Source of the DNA: Deltaproteobacteria bacterium
GTDB taxonomy: Bacteria; Desulfobacterota; Syntrophia; Syntrophales; UBA5619
Reading direction: 5' to 3'
Length of the DNA: 39,898 bases
Assembly: GCA_016935075.1 (NCBI GenBank)
Contig: JAFGRP010000174.1
Location: 1-39,898, forward strand
The notes beneath the pieces are model-generated. The model searched no databases, was not told where the DNA came from, and saw only the letters and a program-made list of their open reading frames with translations. A program made the translations under genes and the position numbers. Shown piece by piece: positions 38,208-39,898 of the stretch; within the stretch, counting starts at the first letter, position 1, and each line of letters opens with the position of its first letter.

Positions 38208-39515
38208 TCAGATACGACGCTTGTCCAGGACCCGGATCACTTTCCCCTCCAACCGCTGGATGGTTTTGGGTTCCACCAGTTTCACCTTGGCCGATACCCC
38301 CAGATAATCCTTGATGTCCTTCACGATCCGCCGCTCCATGTTCTGGAGGACCTTGACCTCGTCGGCGTTGGAGAAGATCTGCTCGCCGACCTCCACCTGG
38401 ATCTCGAGGGTGTCGAGGTTGCCGGTGCGTTCCACGATCAACTGGTAGTGGGGTTCCACGCCTTCGATGGCCAGGAGGATCGCCTCGATCTGGGAGGGGA
38501 AGACGTTCACCCCCCGGATGATCAGCATGTCGTCGCTGCGGCCCATGACGCGGTCCATCCGGTGGAGCGTCCTGCCGCACCGACAGGGTTCGGTGAACAG
38601 GCGGGAGAGGTCCCGGGTCCGGTAGCGGATCAGCGGAAAGGCCTCCTTTGTGATCGTTGTGAAGACGAGTTCCCCCTCCTCGCCCGGCGGCAGAACCTCT
38701 CCGGTTTCGGCATTGATTGTCTCGACCAGGAAATGGTCCTCGAAGATGTGCATACCGTGGCGGCCTTCCAGGCACTCCATCGCAACCCCGGGGCCCATCA
38801 TTTCAGAGAGGCCGAAGATGTTGAGCGCGGTGATGTTGAGGAGATTTTCGATCTCCTGACGCATCTGCTCGCTCCAGGGCTCCGCGCCGAAGACCCCGAC
38901 CCGGAGATTCAGGGCCTTCATATCGATTCCCATCGCTTTGCCCTGTTCGGCGAGGTTCAGGGCATAGGAGGGGGTGCAGCAGATCGCCGTCGGGCCGAAA
39001 TCCTGGAGGATCATGATCTGCCGTTTCGTGTTGCCCCCGGAGATGGGGATGACGCTCGCGCCTAATTTCTCTGCTCCGTAGTGGGCGCCCAGCCCTCCGG
39101 TGAAGAGACCATAGCCGTAGGCGTTGTGGATGATATCATTTTTCGTGAGTCCCGCGGCGACAAAGCAGCGGGCCATCAGTTCCGACCATGTGTCGATGTC
39201 GCGCTTCGTATAGCCCACGACGGTCGAGCGGCCGGTCGTTCCGGAGGAGGCGTGAAGGCGGACGACGCTGCTCATCGGGACGGCGAACATGCCGAAGGGG
39301 TAGTTGTCCCGGAGATCCTGCTTCGTGGTGAAAGGGAACCGTTTGAGATCATCAAGGGTTTTGATGTCGTCGGGCGTGACTCCGGCTTCATCGAAGACCC
39401 GCCGGTAAAAACCGACGGTATGGTATACCCTCTGGATGACCTGTTTGAGCCTCTTGAGCTGCAGGGCCTCCAGCACCTCGCGCGGCAGTGTTTCAAACTC
39501 TTCATTGTAGATCAT
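38208..39515 (-). CDS. paaK: phenylacetate-CoA ligase
   Basis: [30 protein letters not shown]...[35 protein letters not shown]...YRTRDLSRL. Start chosen at ATG 39515 ([19 protein letters not shown]). Confidence 0.93.
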   Translation of the reverse strand: MIYNEEFETLPREVLEALQLKRLKQVIQRVYHTVGFYRRVFDEAGVTPDDIKTLDDLKRFPFTTKQDLRDNYPFGMFAVPMSSVVRLHASSGTTGRSTVVGYTKRDIDTWSELMARCFVAAGLTKNDIIHNAYGYGLFTGGLGAHYGAEKLGASVIPISGGNTKRQIMILQDFGPTAICCTPSYALNLAEQGKAMGIDMKALNLRVGVFGAEPWSEQMRQEIENLLNITALNIFGLSEMMGPGVAMECLEGRHGMHIFEDHFLVETINAETGEVLPPGEEGELVFTTITKEAFPLIRYRTRDLSRLFTEPCRCGRTLHRMDRVMGRSDDMLIIRGVNVFPSQIEAILLAIEGVEPHYQLIVERTGNLDTLEIQVEVGEQIFSNADEVKVLQNMERRIVKDIKDYLGVSAKVKLVEPKTIQRLEGKVIRVLDKRRI

Positions 39516-39640
39516 GAAACCTCTCCCCCTCTCGTTTTTTCGGATGGATCCGCCCTTACACCGGGAAATGATATCATAACCAATAACAGAAATCTTTCCC
39601 GGGGGCAAGGAGACCTTTTCTTCCTGCGGTCTCTTCCTGT

Positions 39641-39898
39641 TCAGGCGGTTTGCCGGGAACGGCGGGCGTATCGCTGATAGAGGCGCACCAGCCGGACGAT
39701 GATGATGGCCACGACGAGACGGGGGACGTAAAGCCAGAAGGGGTGGATGCCCAGCGGCAGAAAGAGGGCCGGGTCTTCGACCATCGAGTGGTTCGTCCCG
39801 ATGGAGAGATGGAGGAGTTCCAGATCGTCCCGGCTCAGGTGTCCGCTTTTGGCCTCCTCCACGATGATCGCCCCGCCGTAGGAGAGGCCGAAGATCAC
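39641..39898 (-). CDS. C-terminus of nucleoside-recognition (Gate)-domain membrane protein, truncated by window edge
   Basis: [48 protein letters not shown]...; ORF open at the window end. Confidence 0.7.
   Translation of the reverse strand: MIFGLSYGGAIIVEEAKSGHLSRDDLELLHLSIGTNHSMVEDPALFLPLGIHPFWLYVPRLVVAIIIVRLVRLYQRYARRSRQTA

Noticed and set aside
1-39898. CRISPR arrays, tRNA/rRNA genes, insertion sequences, toxin-antitoxin or phage-defence modules
   Set aside because: Scanned for regularly spaced repeats, tRNA-like cloverleafs and transposase or defence motifs; none recognised.

Overview
The window looks like a Desulfobacterota-type (deltaproteobacterial) chromosome segment; the taxon is inferred from gene content only. 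About 1-27.3 kb is a large, mostly co-directional, often translationally coupled surface-polysaccharide locus. It encodes the C-terminus of a probable BY-kinase fused to a TM-SPOR tail, a small membrane protein, an O-antigen ligase/polymerase-like protein, a Wzm/Wzt ABC exporter with a C-terminal glycan-binding-type domain, two FkbM methyltransferases, eight glycosyltransferases, a class I methyltransferase, an antisense-oriented methyltransferase-kinase fusion, AsnB, a secreted tandem-repeat protein, a membrane-spanning PHP-like protein, WbqC, a PIG-L deacetylase, a DegT aminotransferase and a WecA/MraY-like transferase. About 27.3-39.9 kb is mostly housekeeping: MBL hydrolase, radical SAM protein, EttA, a large glutamate dehydrogenase, archease-RtcB, a standalone AICAR transformylase, an ACT-domain protein, phenylacetate-CoA ligase and a partial nucleoside-recognition protein. 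The strongest candidates for something new are (1) the zinc-ribbon/methyltransferase/APH-type kinase fusion inserted antisense in the operon, which may be a WbdD-like O-chain terminator partnering with the Wzt C-terminal domain, (2) the BY-kinase-SPOR fusion, (3) the PHP protein with an altered metal motif and internal TM helices, and (4) the two-copy secreted repeat protein with a Lys/Asp-rich tail. No CRISPR array, rRNA or tRNA was recognised. All family calls come from motif recognition; no searches were run.
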